DNA of 64,000 nucleotides from Bordetella parapertussis (GCA_945873925.1 CAMCES010000002.1:26907-90906), one strand, 5' to 3'; shown: positions 26,479-36,146, counted from the first letter of the stretch. The notes: a model not told the origin generated them from the sequence alone. Program-made: numbers and translations.

Positions 26479-28371
26479 GTGGGTGTTTACGAATCGTTCT
26501 ACCGTCGGTCTTTAGACGACCGCGATGGGTTTTGGGGTGAACAAGCCCAGTTGATCGACTGGCACCAAGCCCCCACCCAAATTTGCGACTATGCCAATCC
26601 CCCTTTTGCCAAGTGGTATGTGGGTGGCAAAACCAATTTGTGCCACAACGCGTTGGATCGCCACCTGGCCAGCCAGGCTGACAAACCCGCGCTCATTTAT
26701 GTGTCCACCGAAACCAACACCGAGGTCACCTACAGCTTTGCTCAACTGAGCGATGAAGTACAGCGCATGGCGGCCATTTTGCAATGCTTGGGTGTGGGCA
26801 AGGGCGACCGGGTCCTGATTTACCTTCCCATGATTGCCCAAGCCGCTTTTGCGATGTTGGCTTGTGTGCGCATGGGTGCCATCCATTCGGTGGTGTTTGG
26901 TGGGTTCGCCGCGCATGCCTTGTCCTCCCGCATTGAAGACGCCACGCCCAAGTTGGTGATCAGCGCAGATGCGGGCTCTCGCGGGGGCAAGGTGGTTCCC
27001 TACAAACCCTTGCTCGACGAAGCCATCTCCCTCAGCCAGCATAAGCCCGCCGCTGTGCTCATGGTCAACCGTGGTCTAGAGCCATTCACTGCCGTGACTG
27101 GTCGCGATCACGATTACGCCTCCTTGCGATCCCAACACCTGAACGCCCAAGTGCCCTGCGAATGGGTCGACAGCGACCACATCAGTTACACGCTTTACAC
27201 CTCGGGCACGACAGGCAAACCCAAGGGTGTGCAGCGCGACACCGGTGGCTATGCCGTGGCCTTGGCGGCCAGCATGCAGCACATCTTTCAAGGCCAGCCT
27301 GGTCAGGTGTATTTCTCCACCAGCGACATTGGGTGGGTGGTGGGACACAGCTACATCATCTACGGGCCACTGCTCGCGGGCATGGCTACCCTGATGTACG
27401 AGGGCTTGCCCACACGCCCCGATGGTGGCATTTGGTGGCAGCTGGTCGAGAAGTACAAAGTCACCCACATGTTCAGCGCCCCCACCGCGGTGCGGGTGCT
27501 AAAGAAGCAAGACCCCGCACTGTTGAGCAAACACGACTTGTCCAGCTTGCAGGCGCTGTATTTGGCTGGCGAACCGTTGGATGAACCGACCGCCCAGTGG
27601 ATCGCCGATGGTTTGAAAAAACCCATCATCGACAACTACTGGCAAACCGAAACCGGCTGGCCCATCTTGACGGTTGCCAACGGGGTCGAGAAGAAAGCCA
27701 GTAAATACGGCAGCCCTGGCGTGCCCATGTACGGCTTCGATGTGAAATTGGTGGACGAGAACACCGGCGAAGTCCTGACCGGCGCCCACCAAAAAGGGGT
27801 GGTGGTCATTGCAGGCCCGCTGCCGCCCGGCTGCTTGCAAACCCTGTGGGGCGACGACCAGCGCTTTGTCAACACCTATTGGCAAAGCATCCCTGGCAAG
27901 TTGCTCTATTCCACTTTCGATTGGGGCGTGCGGGACGAGGACGGTTACTACTTCATATTGGGGCGCACCGACGACGTGATCAACGTGGCTGGCCACCGCT
28001 TGGGCACCCGCGAGATCGAGGAAAGCATTTCCAGCCACCCCAATGTCGCCGAGGTGGCGGTGGTGGGTGTGGCCGACCAGCTCAAAGGGCAGGTGGCCAT
28101 GGCCTTTGTGGTTGCCAAGGACACGTCTGCTTTGGGGGATGCGGCAGGCCGCTTGAAGCTCGAAGGCGAGATCATGAAGCTGGTGGATGGCCAATTGGGC
28201 GCGGTGGCCCGGCCTTCACGCGTGCTGTTCCTGAGCCTGCTGCCCAAAACCCGCAGCGGCAAATTGCTTCGCCGCGCCATCCAGGCAGTGTGCGAAAAGC
28301 GCGACCCGGGCGATTTGACCACCATTGACGACCCAACGCCGTTGCAGCAGATCCAAGAACAGCTGGCCTGA
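26479..28371 (+). CDS. prpE: Propionate-CoA ligase (propionyl-CoA synthetase)
   Basis: A 630-residue adenylate-forming enzyme of the PrpE group. YESFYRRSLDDRDGFWGEQA is the family N-terminus, YTSGTTGKPKGVQRDTGG the P-loop, DIGWVVGHSY, NYWQTETGWPI, and the C-terminal PKTRSGKLLRR carries the catalytic, acetylatable Lys. It activates propionate and, in some bacteria, acrylate. The start is GTG at 26479 with GGGAG nine bases ahead. It is last in the acuI operon; a 200-base regulated leader of sucA follows. Confidence 0.94.
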   Translation: MGVYESFYRRSLDDRDGFWGEQAQLIDWHQAPTQICDYANPPFAKWYVGGKTNLCHNALDRHLASQADKPALIYVSTETNTEVTYSFAQLSDEVQRMAAILQCLGVGKGDRVLIYLPMIAQAAFAMLACVRMGAIHSVVFGGFAAHALSSRIEDATPKLVISADAGSRGGKVVPYKPLLDEAISLSQHKPAAVLMVNRGLEPFTAVTGRDHDYASLRSQHLNAQVPCEWVDSDHISYTLYTSGTTGKPKGVQRDTGGYAVALAASMQHIFQGQPGQVYFSTSDIGWVVGHSYIIYGPLLAGMATLMYEGLPTRPDGGIWWQLVEKYKVTHMFSAPTAVRVLKKQDPALLSKHDLSSLQALYLAGEPLDEPTAQWIADGLKKPIIDNYWQTETGWPILTVANGVEKKASKYGSPGVPMYGFDVKLVDENTGEVLTGAHQKGVVVIAGPLPPGCLQTLWGDDQRFVNTYWQSIPGKLLYSTFDWGVRDEDGYYFILGRTDDVINVAGHRLGTREIEESISSHPNVAEVAVVGVADQLKGQVAMAFVVAKDTSALGDAAGRLKLEGEIMKLVDGQLGAVARPSRVLFLSLLPKTRSGKLLRRAIQAVCEKRDPGDLTTIDDPTPLQQIQEQLA

Positions 28372-28454
28372 GCATGCCTGCAAAGACAACACAATTGGAG
28401 TCGGCCCCAATCGCTTGAAGTTTGTCGTAAAACTGTCAGTGATCAGTGGCACAA

Positions 28455-28571
28455 TGGTCATACATACTTGAGGCAAGCACCTCAGGTCGCATCCACCAGC
28501 CGGTTCAGCCGTGTCGTGGAGGGTTCTTCAACCAAGCTAATGTTTCCTGCAGGGAAACGGAGGTCAGCGTC
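28455..28571 (+). ncRNA. Structured 5' leader of sucA, candidate sucA RNA motif
   Basis: The untranslated stretch before sucA contains several short stems: TGAGG/CCTCA near 28472-28487, GGTT-CTTC-AACC at 28522-28533 and GTTTCC-TGCAG-GGAAAC at 28542-28558. The last stem ends directly against the Shine-Dalgarno GGAGG at 28559-28563, nine bases before the ATG. GGTT at 28502-28505 could pair with the same AACC, giving an alternative fold. A conserved 'sucA RNA motif' is known from 5' leaders of sucA in Burkholderiales, so the position and host fit. I matched it by location and foldability, not by alignment. Confidence 0.5.
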
Positions 28572-31451
28572 ATGAGCGATTCATCGCAGTCGGGTTCATC
28601 CGTCTATCAAGCCTACGCGAGCAACACCTATCTCTTCGGGGGCAACGCCCCCTACGTCGAAGAGATGTATGAAAACTACCTCGCCAATCCAGGTAGCGTG
28701 CCATACAGTTGGCGGCAGTATTTCGATGCCCTGCAACACGTTCCCGCTGTGGATGGCAGCAACGCCAAAGACGTGCCGCACCAGCCCGTGGTGAACGCTT
28801 TTGCCGAGCGGGCCAAGCAAGGCGGCACCCGCGTGGTCATGGCCAGTGCAGATGCCGAAATGGGCCGCAAACGCACCGCCGCCCAGCAGCTGATCGCGGC
28901 CTACCGCAACGTCGGCCAACGCTGGGCCAACCTAGACCCACTGCAGCGCACCGAACGTCCCGCCATCCCTGAGCTCGAACCCTCTTTCTATGGTTTTGGC
29001 GATGCCGATCAAGAAACCGTGTTCGACACCAGCAACACTTTTTTTGGCAAAGACCGCATGAGCCTGCGCGAGTTGGTCAATGCCTTGCGTGAAACCTATT
29101 GCGGCACTTTGGGCGCCGAGTACATGTACACCTCGGACATGACCGAAAAGCGCTGGTGGCAGCAAAATTTGGAAAGCATCCGCAGCAAACCCACCTTCAG
29201 CGCCGAGAAGAAAAAACACATCTTGGACCGCCTGACCGCCGCCGAAGGCCTCGAGCGTTACCTGCACACCAAGTATGTCGGCCAAAAACGCTTTTCGCTC
29301 GAAGGGGGCGAGAGCTTTATCGCGGCCATGGACGAGTTGATCCAAATCGCCGGTGCCAAAGGTGTGCAAGAAGTGGTGATCGGCATGGCCCACCGTGGCC
29401 GCTTGAATGTGTTGGTCAACACCATGGGCAAGCAGCCCGCCGACATGTTTGCAGAGTTTGACCACACTGCGCCTGAGCATTTGCCCGCTGGTGACGTGAA
29501 ATACCACCAAGGTTTCAGCTCGGACGTTTCTACCCCTGGCGGCCCGGTGCATTTGAGCTTGGCCTTCAACCCCTCTCACTTGGAAATCGTCAACCCTGTG
29601 GTCGAAGGCTCGGTGCGCTCACGCATGGACCGCCGTGACGACCCCACAGGCAGCCAGGTGCTGCCGGTGTTGGTACACGGCGACGCCGCTTTTGGCGGCC
29701 AAGGGGTCAATCAAGAAACCCTTGCACTGGCCCAAACCCGTGGCTATTCCACCGGCGGCACGGTGCACATCATCATCAACAACCAAATCGGCTTCACCAC
29801 CTCCGACCCCCGCGACATGCGTTCTTCTGTGTTTTGCACCGACATCGTCAAGATGGTCGAGGCCCCTGTGCTGCATGTCAACGGTGACGACCCCGAAGCC
29901 GTGGTCTTGGCCGCCCAATTGGCCCTGGAATACCGTATGGCGTTTGGCCAAGACGTGGTGGTCGACATCACTTGTTTCCGAAAGCTCGGCCACAACGAGC
30001 AAGACACACCTAGCCTGACCCAACCGCTGATGTACAAAAAAATCGCGTCCCACCCCGGAACCCGAAAAATGTACGCGGACCGTTTGGCCTCTCAAGGTCT
30101 GGGCGAGAGCTTGGGCGACGACATGGTCAAGGCCTACCGCGCAGCATTGGACGCAGGCAAGAACACCTCAGATCCTGTGCTCACCAATTTCAAGACCAAG
30201 TTCACGGTCGATTGGTCACCGTTCCTCGGCAAAAAATGGACCGATGCGGCCGATACCGCCATCCCCATGGCGGAGTGGAAACGCCTGGCCGAGCGGATCA
30301 CCACCATTCCTTCAACGGTCACCCCGCATCCCTTGGTGAAAAAGGTCTATGACGACCGTGCCTCCATGGGGCGAGGTGATTTGCCTGTCGACTGGGGCAT
30401 GGGAGAGCACATGGCCTTTGCCTCCTTGGTGGCCAGCGGCTTTCCTGTGCGTTTGTCGGGCGAAGACTGCGGCCGTGGTACTTTCACCCACCGACATGCG
30501 GTCATCCACGACCAAAACCGTGAAAAATGGGATACCGGCACTTACATTCCCTTGCAAAACGCAGCGGACAACCAGTCACCCTTCACGGTGATCGATTCCA
30601 TCCTGTCTGAGGAAGCTGTCCTGGCCTTTGAATACGGCTACGCCTCCAACGACCCCAACACCTTGGTGATCTGGGAGGCGCAGTTTGGCGACTTTGCCAA
30701 TGGTGCGCAGGTGGTGATCGATCAGTTCATTGCCTCTGGTGAGGTCAAGTGGGGCCGGGTCAATGGCATCACCCTGATGCTGCCTCATGGCTACGAAGGC
30801 CAAGGCCCAGAGCACAGCTCAGCCCGGGTCGAGCGCTTCATGCAATTGGCCGCCGACACCAACATGCAAATCGTGCAACCAACGACAGCCAGCCAAATTT
30901 TCCACGTGTTGCGTCGCCAGATGGTGCGCAACCTGCGCAAGCCGCTGGTCATCTTCACACCCAAGTCTTTGTTGCGACACAAAGACGCCACTTCGCCAGT
31001 ATCCGAATTCACCAAAGGTGGTTTCCAAACCATCATTCCCGAGAGCAAAGACATCAAGGCGGACAAAGTCAAACGCTTGGTCATTTGCTCTGGCAAGGTG
31101 TATTACGACTTGTCGAAAAAACGCGAAGAAAACGGCCACGACGATACCGCCCTGGTGCGCTTGGAGCAGCTCTATCCGTTCCCTCACAAGGCGTTTGCTG
31201 CCGAGTTGAAGAAATACCCCCATGCCACGGAAGTGTTGTGGTGTCAGGATGAGCCCCAAAACCAAGGTGCTTGGTTTTTTGTGCAGCACTACCTGTTTGA
31301 AAACATGGCCGCTGGCCAAAAGCTGGGCTACAGCGGTCGCGCTGCCTCGGCTTCACCCGCAGTGGGCTATTCGCACTTGCACCAAGACCAGCAAAAAGCG
31401 CTGGTTGATGGTGCCTTTGGCCGCCTCAAGGGATTCATATTGACCAAGTAA
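28572..31451 (+). CDS. sucA: 2-oxoglutarate dehydrogenase E1 component
   Basis: A 959-residue E1 that decarboxylates 2-oxoglutarate in the TCA cycle. The N-terminus YQAYASNTYLFGGNAPYVEE is the segment that tethers E1 to the complex. GMAHRGRLNVLVNTMGK, HGDAAFGGQGVNQET and NNQIGFTT are ThDP and substrate signatures, and LPHGYEGQGPEHSSAR is in the C-terminal domain. The ATG at 28572 has GGAGG nine bases before it; the open frame continues upstream to 28446 but that region looks like structured leader. It heads sucA-sucB-lpd. Confidence 0.98.
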   Translation: MSDSSQSGSSVYQAYASNTYLFGGNAPYVEEMYENYLANPGSVPYSWRQYFDALQHVPAVDGSNAKDVPHQPVVNAFAERAKQGGTRVVMASADAEMGRKRTAAQQLIAAYRNVGQRWANLDPLQRTERPAIPELEPSFYGFGDADQETVFDTSNTFFGKDRMSLRELVNALRETYCGTLGAEYMYTSDMTEKRWWQQNLESIRSKPTFSAEKKKHILDRLTAAEGLERYLHTKYVGQKRFSLEGGESFIAAMDELIQIAGAKGVQEVVIGMAHRGRLNVLVNTMGKQPADMFAEFDHTAPEHLPAGDVKYHQGFSSDVSTPGGPVHLSLAFNPSHLEIVNPVVEGSVRSRMDRRDDPTGSQVLPVLVHGDAAFGGQGVNQETLALAQTRGYSTGGTVHIIINNQIGFTTSDPRDMRSSVFCTDIVKMVEAPVLHVNGDDPEAVVLAAQLALEYRMAFGQDVVVDITCFRKLGHNEQDTPSLTQPLMYKKIASHPGTRKMYADRLASQGLGESLGDDMVKAYRAALDAGKNTSDPVLTNFKTKFTVDWSPFLGKKWTDAADTAIPMAEWKRLAERITTIPSTVTPHPLVKKVYDDRASMGRGDLPVDWGMGEHMAFASLVASGFPVRLSGEDCGRGTFTHRHAVIHDQNREKWDTGTYIPLQNAADNQSPFTVIDSILSEEAVLAFEYGYASNDPNTLVIWEAQFGDFANGAQVVIDQFIASGEVKWGRVNGITLMLPHGYEGQGPEHSSARVERFMQLAADTNMQIVQPTTASQIFHVLRRQMVRNLRKPLVIFTPKSLLRHKDATSPVSEFTKGGFQTIIPESKDIKADKVKRLVICSGKVYYDLSKKREENGHDDTALVRLEQLYPFPHKAFAAELKKYPHATEVLWCQDEPQNQGAWFFVQHYLFENMAAGQKLGYSGRAASASPAVGYSHLHQDQQKALVDGAFGRLKGFILTK

Positions 31452-31463
31452 GCCGCTTGCGAG

Positions 31464-31478
31464 GCGCGTCTTGCGCCC
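31464..31478 (+). other. Hairpin between sucA and sucB
   Basis: GGCGC at 31464-31468 and GCGCC at 31474-31478 enclose the loop GTCTT, 12 bases after the sucA stop. There is no T tract, so it is not a terminator. It may protect the sucA 3' end or mark a processing site that adjusts E1:E2 ratios; that is inference. Confidence 0.4.
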
Positions 31479-31514
31479 CGGGTCTGCCCATCTATCCAAC
31501 AGGAAACACACATC

Positions 31515-32774
31515 ATGGCTATCGTAGAAGTCAAAGTACCGCAACTCTCTGAATCGGTGGCAGAAGCCACTTTGTTGCAGTGGAAGAAAAAAGTCGGTCA
31601 GGCTGTGGCGGTCGACGAGATCTTGATCGACGTCGAAACCGACAAAGTGGTGCTCGAAGTCCCCGCGCCATCGGCTGGCATCTTGATTGACATCGTCGCT
31701 GCCGACGGCGCCACCGTCATGGCCGAGCAACTGATCGCTCGCATTGACACCACGGCCACTGCCTCTGCGGCAGGTCCTGTGACTGCCGCAAAAGCCGCAG
31801 CCCCTGCGGCTGCACCTGCTGCCACCCCCACCGCTGCGGCCCCCGCCAACACCAGCCATGCCGGTGTGGCCATGCCCGCTGCCGCCAAGCTGATGGCTGA
31901 CAACCAGCTGGCGGCAGGTTCGGTGCCAGGCACTGGCAAGGACGGGCGCGTTACCAAGGGCGATGTATTGGCTGCTGTGCAAGGCGGCGTGACATCTACA
32001 GCCGCGGTGATCCCCACCGGCGTGCCCACCAAAGCCTTGCCCCAAGTGGCTGCCCCCAGCGTGGATTTGGGCGAGCGTCCCGAGCAGCGCGTGCCCATGA
32101 CCCGTTTGCGCGCCCGTGTGGCCGAGCGTTTGCTGCAATCGCAATCGACCAACGCCATTCTGACCACCTTCAATGAAATCAACATGGCCCCAGTCATGGA
32201 GATGCGCAAGCGCATGCAAGAGCGGTTCGAGAAAGAACACGGCGTCAAGCTAGGCTTCATGAGCTTCTTTGTGAAAGCAGCAGTGCATGCCCTGAAGAAA
32301 TTCCCCGTGTTGAACGCCTCGGTCGATGGCAACGACATCGTCTACCACGGCTACTTCGATATCGGTATCGCGGTGGGTTCTCCCCGTGGCTTGGTGGTGC
32401 CTATTTTGCGCAACGCCGACCAAATAAGCTTTGCTGACATCGAAAAGAAGATCGCCGAATTCGGCGTCAAGGCGCGTGACGGCAAACTGGGTATCGAAGA
32501 GATGACCGGTGGTACTTTCTCCATCTCTAACGGCGGCACCTTCGGCTCGATGATGTCGACCCCCATCATCAACCCACCTCAGTCGGCCATTTTGGGTGTG
32601 CACGCCACCAAAGACCGCGCCATGGTGGAAAACGGCCAAGTGGTGGTGCGACCCATGAACTATTTCGCGATGTCCTACGACCACCGCATCATTGACGGCC
32701 GCGAAGCTGTCTTGGGCCTGGTCGCCATGAAAGAAGCGTTGGAAGACCCAGCCCGTCTGTTGTTCGACATTTGA
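31515..32774 (+). CDS. sucB: 2-oxoglutarate dehydrogenase E2, dihydrolipoyl succinyltransferase
   Basis: A 419-residue E2 with one lipoyl domain (Lys44 in [11 protein letters not shown]), an Ala/Pro/Thr linker at about 77-115, a subunit-binding domain ([29 protein letters not shown]) and a catalytic domain with [16 protein letters not shown]. It transfers succinyl to CoA. The ribosome site AGGAAAC is eight bases ahead. It lies 63 bases after sucA behind a short hairpin and 57 bases before the dedicated E3 gene. Confidence 0.97.
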   Translation: MAIVEVKVPQLSESVAEATLLQWKKKVGQAVAVDEILIDVETDKVVLEVPAPSAGILIDIVAADGATVMAEQLIARIDTTATASAAGPVTAAKAAAPAAAPAATPTAAAPANTSHAGVAMPAAAKLMADNQLAAGSVPGTGKDGRVTKGDVLAAVQGGVTSTAAVIPTGVPTKALPQVAAPSVDLGERPEQRVPMTRLRARVAERLLQSQSTNAILTTFNEINMAPVMEMRKRMQERFEKEHGVKLGFMSFFVKAAVHALKKFPVLNASVDGNDIVYHGYFDIGIAVGSPRGLVVPILRNADQISFADIEKKIAEFGVKARDGKLGIEEMTGGTFSISNGGTFGSMMSTPIINPPQSAILGVHATKDRAMVENGQVVVRPMNYFAMSYDHRIIDGREAVLGLVAMKEALEDPARLLFDI

Positions 32775-32831
32775 TGACATGCATTGCAAGGTCTTCTCGG
32801 TGAGGACCTGGCTTTTGAAAGAGACATTTCC

Positions 32832-34259
32832 ATGAGCAAACCATTCGACGTCGTCGTCATCGGCGCTGGCCCCGGCGGTTACATCGCAGCCATCCGCGCT
32901 GCCCAGTTAGGCTTTCAAGTTGCTTGCATCGACGAGTGGCAAAACGCTGCGGGTGGCCCAGCACCCGGCGGCACCTGCACTAACGTGGGTTGCATCCCCT
33001 CCAAGGCCTTGCTGCAGTCCAGCGAGCACTTTGACCATGCCAATCATCACTTTGAAGAACATGGCATCAGCGCCACCGGTGTGCAGATGGATATCAGCAA
33101 AATGCTCGCCCGCAAGGACACCGTGGTCAAGCAAAACAACGACGGCATCTTGTACCTGCTCAAGAAAAACAAGGTCAGCTTCTTCCACGGCCGTGGCAGT
33201 TTTACCAGCAAGTCGGATGCGGGTTTTGAGGTCAAGGTCAGTGGTAAATCGGATGAATCTTTGGTGGCCAAGCAAGTCATCATCGCCACCGGCTCCAGCG
33301 CCCGCGCCTTGCCCGGCACACCCTTTGACGAAGTCAACGTGTTGTCCAACGACGGTGCGTTGCGCATCGGCAGCGTTCCGAAAAAACTGGTCTTGATCGG
33401 CTCTGGCGTGATTGGCTTGGAGATGGGTTCGGTCTGGCGTCGTCTCGGCGCTGAAGTCACCATCTTGGAGGGCCTGCCCACGTTCTTGGGTGCGGTCGAT
33501 GAGCAAATCGCCAAAGAGGCCAAGAAGGCTTTTGACAAGCAAGGTTTGAAGATCGAGCTTGGTGTGAAAGTCGGCGAGATCGTCAACGGTAAAAAAGGCG
33601 TCACGGTCAACTACAGCAATGCCAAGGGCGAGGCCATCAAGCTCGATGCGGACAAGCTGGTCATCTCCATCGGGCGCGTGCCCAACACCACCGGCTTGAA
33701 CGCAGAAGCGGTTGGCTTGCATCTCGATGAGCGAGGCGCGATCGTGGTTGACGACGAATGCAAAACCAACTTACCCGGCGTGTGGGCGGTGGGTGACGTG
33801 GTGCGTGGTCCGATGCTGGCGCACAAGGCAGAGGAAGAAGGTGTGGCGGTGGCTGAGCGCATCGCCGGTCAACACGGTCATGTCAACTTCAACACCACCC
33901 CTTGGGTCATCTACACCAGCCCCGAAATCGCTTGGGTCGGCCGCACCGAGCAGCAGCTCAAGGCGGATGGCGTGACTTACAAGGCAGGCAGTTTTCCGTT
34001 TTTGGCCAATGGCCGCGCCCGCGCTTTGGGTGACACCACCGGCATGGTGAAAATGCTGGCCGACGCCGTGACAGACGAAATCCTGGGCGTGCACATCGTC
34101 GGCCCTCAAGCCTCCGAGCTGATTGCCGAGGCTGTCGTGGCCATGGAATTCAAAGCCTCCTCGGAAGACATCGCGCGTATTTGCCATGCGCACCCATCGT
34201 TGAGCGAGGCCACCAAAGAAGCCGCCTTGTCAGTCGACAAGCGTGCCTTGAACTTTTAG
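32832..34259 (+). CDS. lpd: Dihydrolipoamide dehydrogenase (E3) of the 2-oxoglutarate complex
   Basis: A 475-residue E3 without a lipoyl domain, the second E3 of this window. FAD motif VVVIGAGPGGYIAAIRAAQLG, redox disulfide [19 protein letters not shown] motif LIGSGVIGLEMGSVW and the catalytic HAHPSLSEA are intact. It starts MSKPFDVVV at 32832; the upstream in-frame ATG would add 16 residues across the ribosome site. Position after sucA-sucB assigns it to that complex, whereas the lipoyl-fused E3 serves pyruvate dehydrogenase. A strong terminator follows. Confidence 0.96.
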   Translation: MSKPFDVVVIGAGPGGYIAAIRAAQLGFQVACIDEWQNAAGGPAPGGTCTNVGCIPSKALLQSSEHFDHANHHFEEHGISATGVQMDISKMLARKDTVVKQNNDGILYLLKKNKVSFFHGRGSFTSKSDAGFEVKVSGKSDESLVAKQVIIATGSSARALPGTPFDEVNVLSNDGALRIGSVPKKLVLIGSGVIGLEMGSVWRRLGAEVTILEGLPTFLGAVDEQIAKEAKKAFDKQGLKIELGVKVGEIVNGKKGVTVNYSNAKGEAIKLDADKLVISIGRVPNTTGLNAEAVGLHLDERGAIVVDDECKTNLPGVWAVGDVVRGPMLAHKAEEEGVAVAERIAGQHGHVNFNTTPWVIYTSPEIAWVGRTEQQLKADGVTYKAGSFPFLANGRARALGDTTGMVKMLADAVTDEILGVHIVGPQASELIAEAVVAMEFKASSEDIARICHAHPSLSEATKEAALSVDKRALNF

Positions 34260-34284
34260 GCGACCTAAGCGCCTATCACCCTGC

Positions 34285-34310
34285 GCCTGCTGGCCACAGC
34301 AGGCTTTTTT
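34285..34310 (+). terminator. Rho-independent terminator of sucAB-lpd
   Basis: Seven-base stem GCCTGCT / AGCAGGC (34285-34291 with 34298-34304), six-base loop, then six T (34305-34310). It lies 26 bases after the lpd stop and 74 bases before zapE, so it closes the 2-oxoglutarate dehydrogenase operon. Confidence 0.9.
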
Positions 34311-34383
34311 CATCGAACCTCGCAGTGGTTTTAGTAAGCGTTGCTCAACACTGCAAGCTTTGTCCAAGGCACAATAGGCCCTC

Positions 34384-35481
34384 ATGTCCGTTGCAGCCTA
34401 CTACCAGCAAGAACTCCAAGCCCGTGGCTTTCAAAGTGACCCAGCGCAACTGCGAGCGGTTGATGCGTTGTCGCAATGTGCGGTTGAGTGGGTGGCTTAC
34501 AAGCACAAGCGCGCCAACGCGATCAAAAAACTCATCAACCACCCTGACGTCCCCAAAGGCGTTTATTTGTATGGCGGGGTAGGGCGCGGTAAAAGCTTCT
34601 TGATGGACTGCTTTTTCAACGCTGTACCGATACAACGCAAAACCCGCCTGCATTTTCATGAATTCATGCGTGAATTGCACCGCGAATTGAGGGAGCTACA
34701 AGGAACCGCCAACCCCCTGCAAGCCCTGGGCCTGCGCATGGCCAACCGTTTCAAGTTGATTTGTTTTGATGAATTCCATATCGCTGACATCACCGACGCC
34801 ATGATCCTGCACCGCTTGCTGATCGCGATGCAAGCCAACCAGATCGGCTTTGTCACCACATCCAATTTCATGCCCGCCGAGCTCTACCCTGACGGTATGC
34901 ACCGCGACCGTTTGCTGCCCGCGATCGATTTGATCCATGCCACCATGCAGGTGGTCAATGTGGACAACGGGGTCGATTACCGTGGTTTGGTGCTGGGGCA
35001 AGCCCAGTTGTACTTGAGCCCCTGCAATCAGGAAAACGATGCGGTGATGCACCAAACCTTTGACCGCTTGGCTGAAATGCCCGACCAAGACGGCTTGCTG
35101 CTGATTGAGGAGCGAAAAATATGGGCCAAGCGCCGCGCCGGTGGGGTGGTTTGGTTTGACTTCAAGGTGCTGTGCGGCGGGCCACGTTCACAAAACGACT
35201 TTTTGGAAATCGCTAGCCAATTTCACACCGTGTTTTTGAGTGGCGTGCCCAAGATGGAGGTGCGCATGTCCTCGGAGGCGCGTCGGTTCACCTGGCTGAT
35301 CGATGTGCTGTATGACCGGCGGGTCAAGCTCATCATCGAGGCAGATGTAGATCCAGAGCAACTCTACACCGAAGGGCCCATGTCCCATGAATTTCCCCGC
35401 ACCGCTTCTCGCCTGCGTGAAATGCAGTCGGCTGCTTTTTTGGCACTGGGGCGGCGTGTGGTGGATACTTCGCTGACATGA
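34384..35481 (+). CDS. zapE: ZapE/AFG1-type cell division ATPase
   Basis: A 365-residue AAA-like ATPase of the AFG1 family. Walker A GGVGRGKS is at 64-71, preceded by GVYLYGG, and Walker B is CFDEFHIADITDAM. In Escherichia coli ZapE binds FtsZ and destabilises Z-rings under stress; mitochondrial homologues aid inner-membrane proteostasis. Length is normal. A CACAAT hexamer at 34370-34375 could be a -10. The last four bases overlap the next gene (ATGA at 35478), which suggests a functional or at least translational link with that exported protein. Confidence 0.93.
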   Translation: MSVAAYYQQELQARGFQSDPAQLRAVDALSQCAVEWVAYKHKRANAIKKLINHPDVPKGVYLYGGVGRGKSFLMDCFFNAVPIQRKTRLHFHEFMRELHRELRELQGTANPLQALGLRMANRFKLICFDEFHIADITDAMILHRLLIAMQANQIGFVTTSNFMPAELYPDGMHRDRLLPAIDLIHATMQVVNVDNGVDYRGLVLGQAQLYLSPCNQENDAVMHQTFDRLAEMPDQDGLLLIEERKIWAKRRAGGVVWFDFKVLCGGPRSQNDFLEIASQFHTVFLSGVPKMEVRMSSEARRFTWLIDVLYDRRVKLIIEADVDPEQLYTEGPMSHEFPRTASRLREMQSAAFLALGRRVVDTSLT

Positions 35482-36134
35482 AAAAAACCATTGTTCTTTG
35501 CGGCTTGATCGGTTTGGTTTCTGCGTTTGCGCAGTCGCCAGACCCTGCAACCGATTGGTCGACTTACTTGCGCCAAGAGCGCGATCGCTTGTCTTTGGAG
35601 CGAAGCCAAGCAGGCAATACCTATACCGAAGCCTTGAAGCGCTGCTACCAAGAAATCGCGGTCAATGCCTGCAAACAGCGTGCACAGGACATCAAGAACC
35701 TAACAGACAACCAGATCCGTCGCCAAGAAATCCAACTCAACCAGCGCGAGCGTGAAAAGCAAAGTCAAGATGCCCAGGCGCGATTGAAAGACAAGCAAAG
35801 CCAAGAAACCCAAGACAAGGAAGCAGAGCGCCGGGGCAAGACCCAACAAGCGCATGCAGACGCGCTCAAGCGAAACCTGGACAAAAACAACGAATACCAA
35901 GACAAACAATCCCAGGCTGAGGAAAACCTGCGTCAGCGCCAGCAGCATGTGGAAGAGGTGCTGAAGCGCCAGCAATCGCATGCGGACAAAGCCGCCGCGT
36001 CCGAGAAAGCCCGAGCCGACTACCAGCGCAAACTCCAAGAAGCCCAAGCGCACCGCGAGCAGGTCTTGAAAGACCGTGCCAAACGCAACGCCGATGTCGC
36101 GCCGCTGCCTCCTCCGCCTGCCAAATTGCCATGA
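35478..36134 (+). CDS. Exported coiled-coil protein, function unknown
   Basis: A 218-residue protein with a signal peptide (MKKTIVLCGLIGLVSAFAQ). A short motif RCYQEIAVNACKQRA holds the two cysteines of the mature protein (56 and 65), probably disulfide-bonded. From about residue 75 to 205 the chain is nearly all K, R, E, Q, D, A, consistent with a long helical coiled coil, and it ends in a Pro-rich tail (PLPPPPAKLP). I recognise the CYxxxAVNxC pattern from small exported beta-proteobacterial proteins of unknown role. It is coupled to zapE and followed by a helicase 12 bases later. Confidence 0.75.
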   Translation: MKKTIVLCGLIGLVSAFAQSPDPATDWSTYLRQERDRLSLERSQAGNTYTEALKRCYQEIAVNACKQRAQDIKNLTDNQIRRQEIQLNQREREKQSQDAQARLKDKQSQETQDKEAERRGKTQQAHADALKRNLDKNNEYQDKQSQAEENLRQRQQHVEEVLKRQQSHADKAAASEKARADYQRKLQEAQAHREQVLKDRAKRNADVAPLPPPPAKLP

Positions 36135-36146
36135 ACAGGTGTTGCC

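Noticed and set aside
28446..28571. Longer sucA start at 28446
   Set aside because: The extra 42 residues do not resemble SucA N-termini, and the region folds as a leader ending in GGAGG before 28572.
31353..32240. Antisense frame over sucB rich in Gly and His
   Set aside because: Reverse complement of the Ala/Pro linker and lipoyl region of sucB; low-complexity composition explains it.
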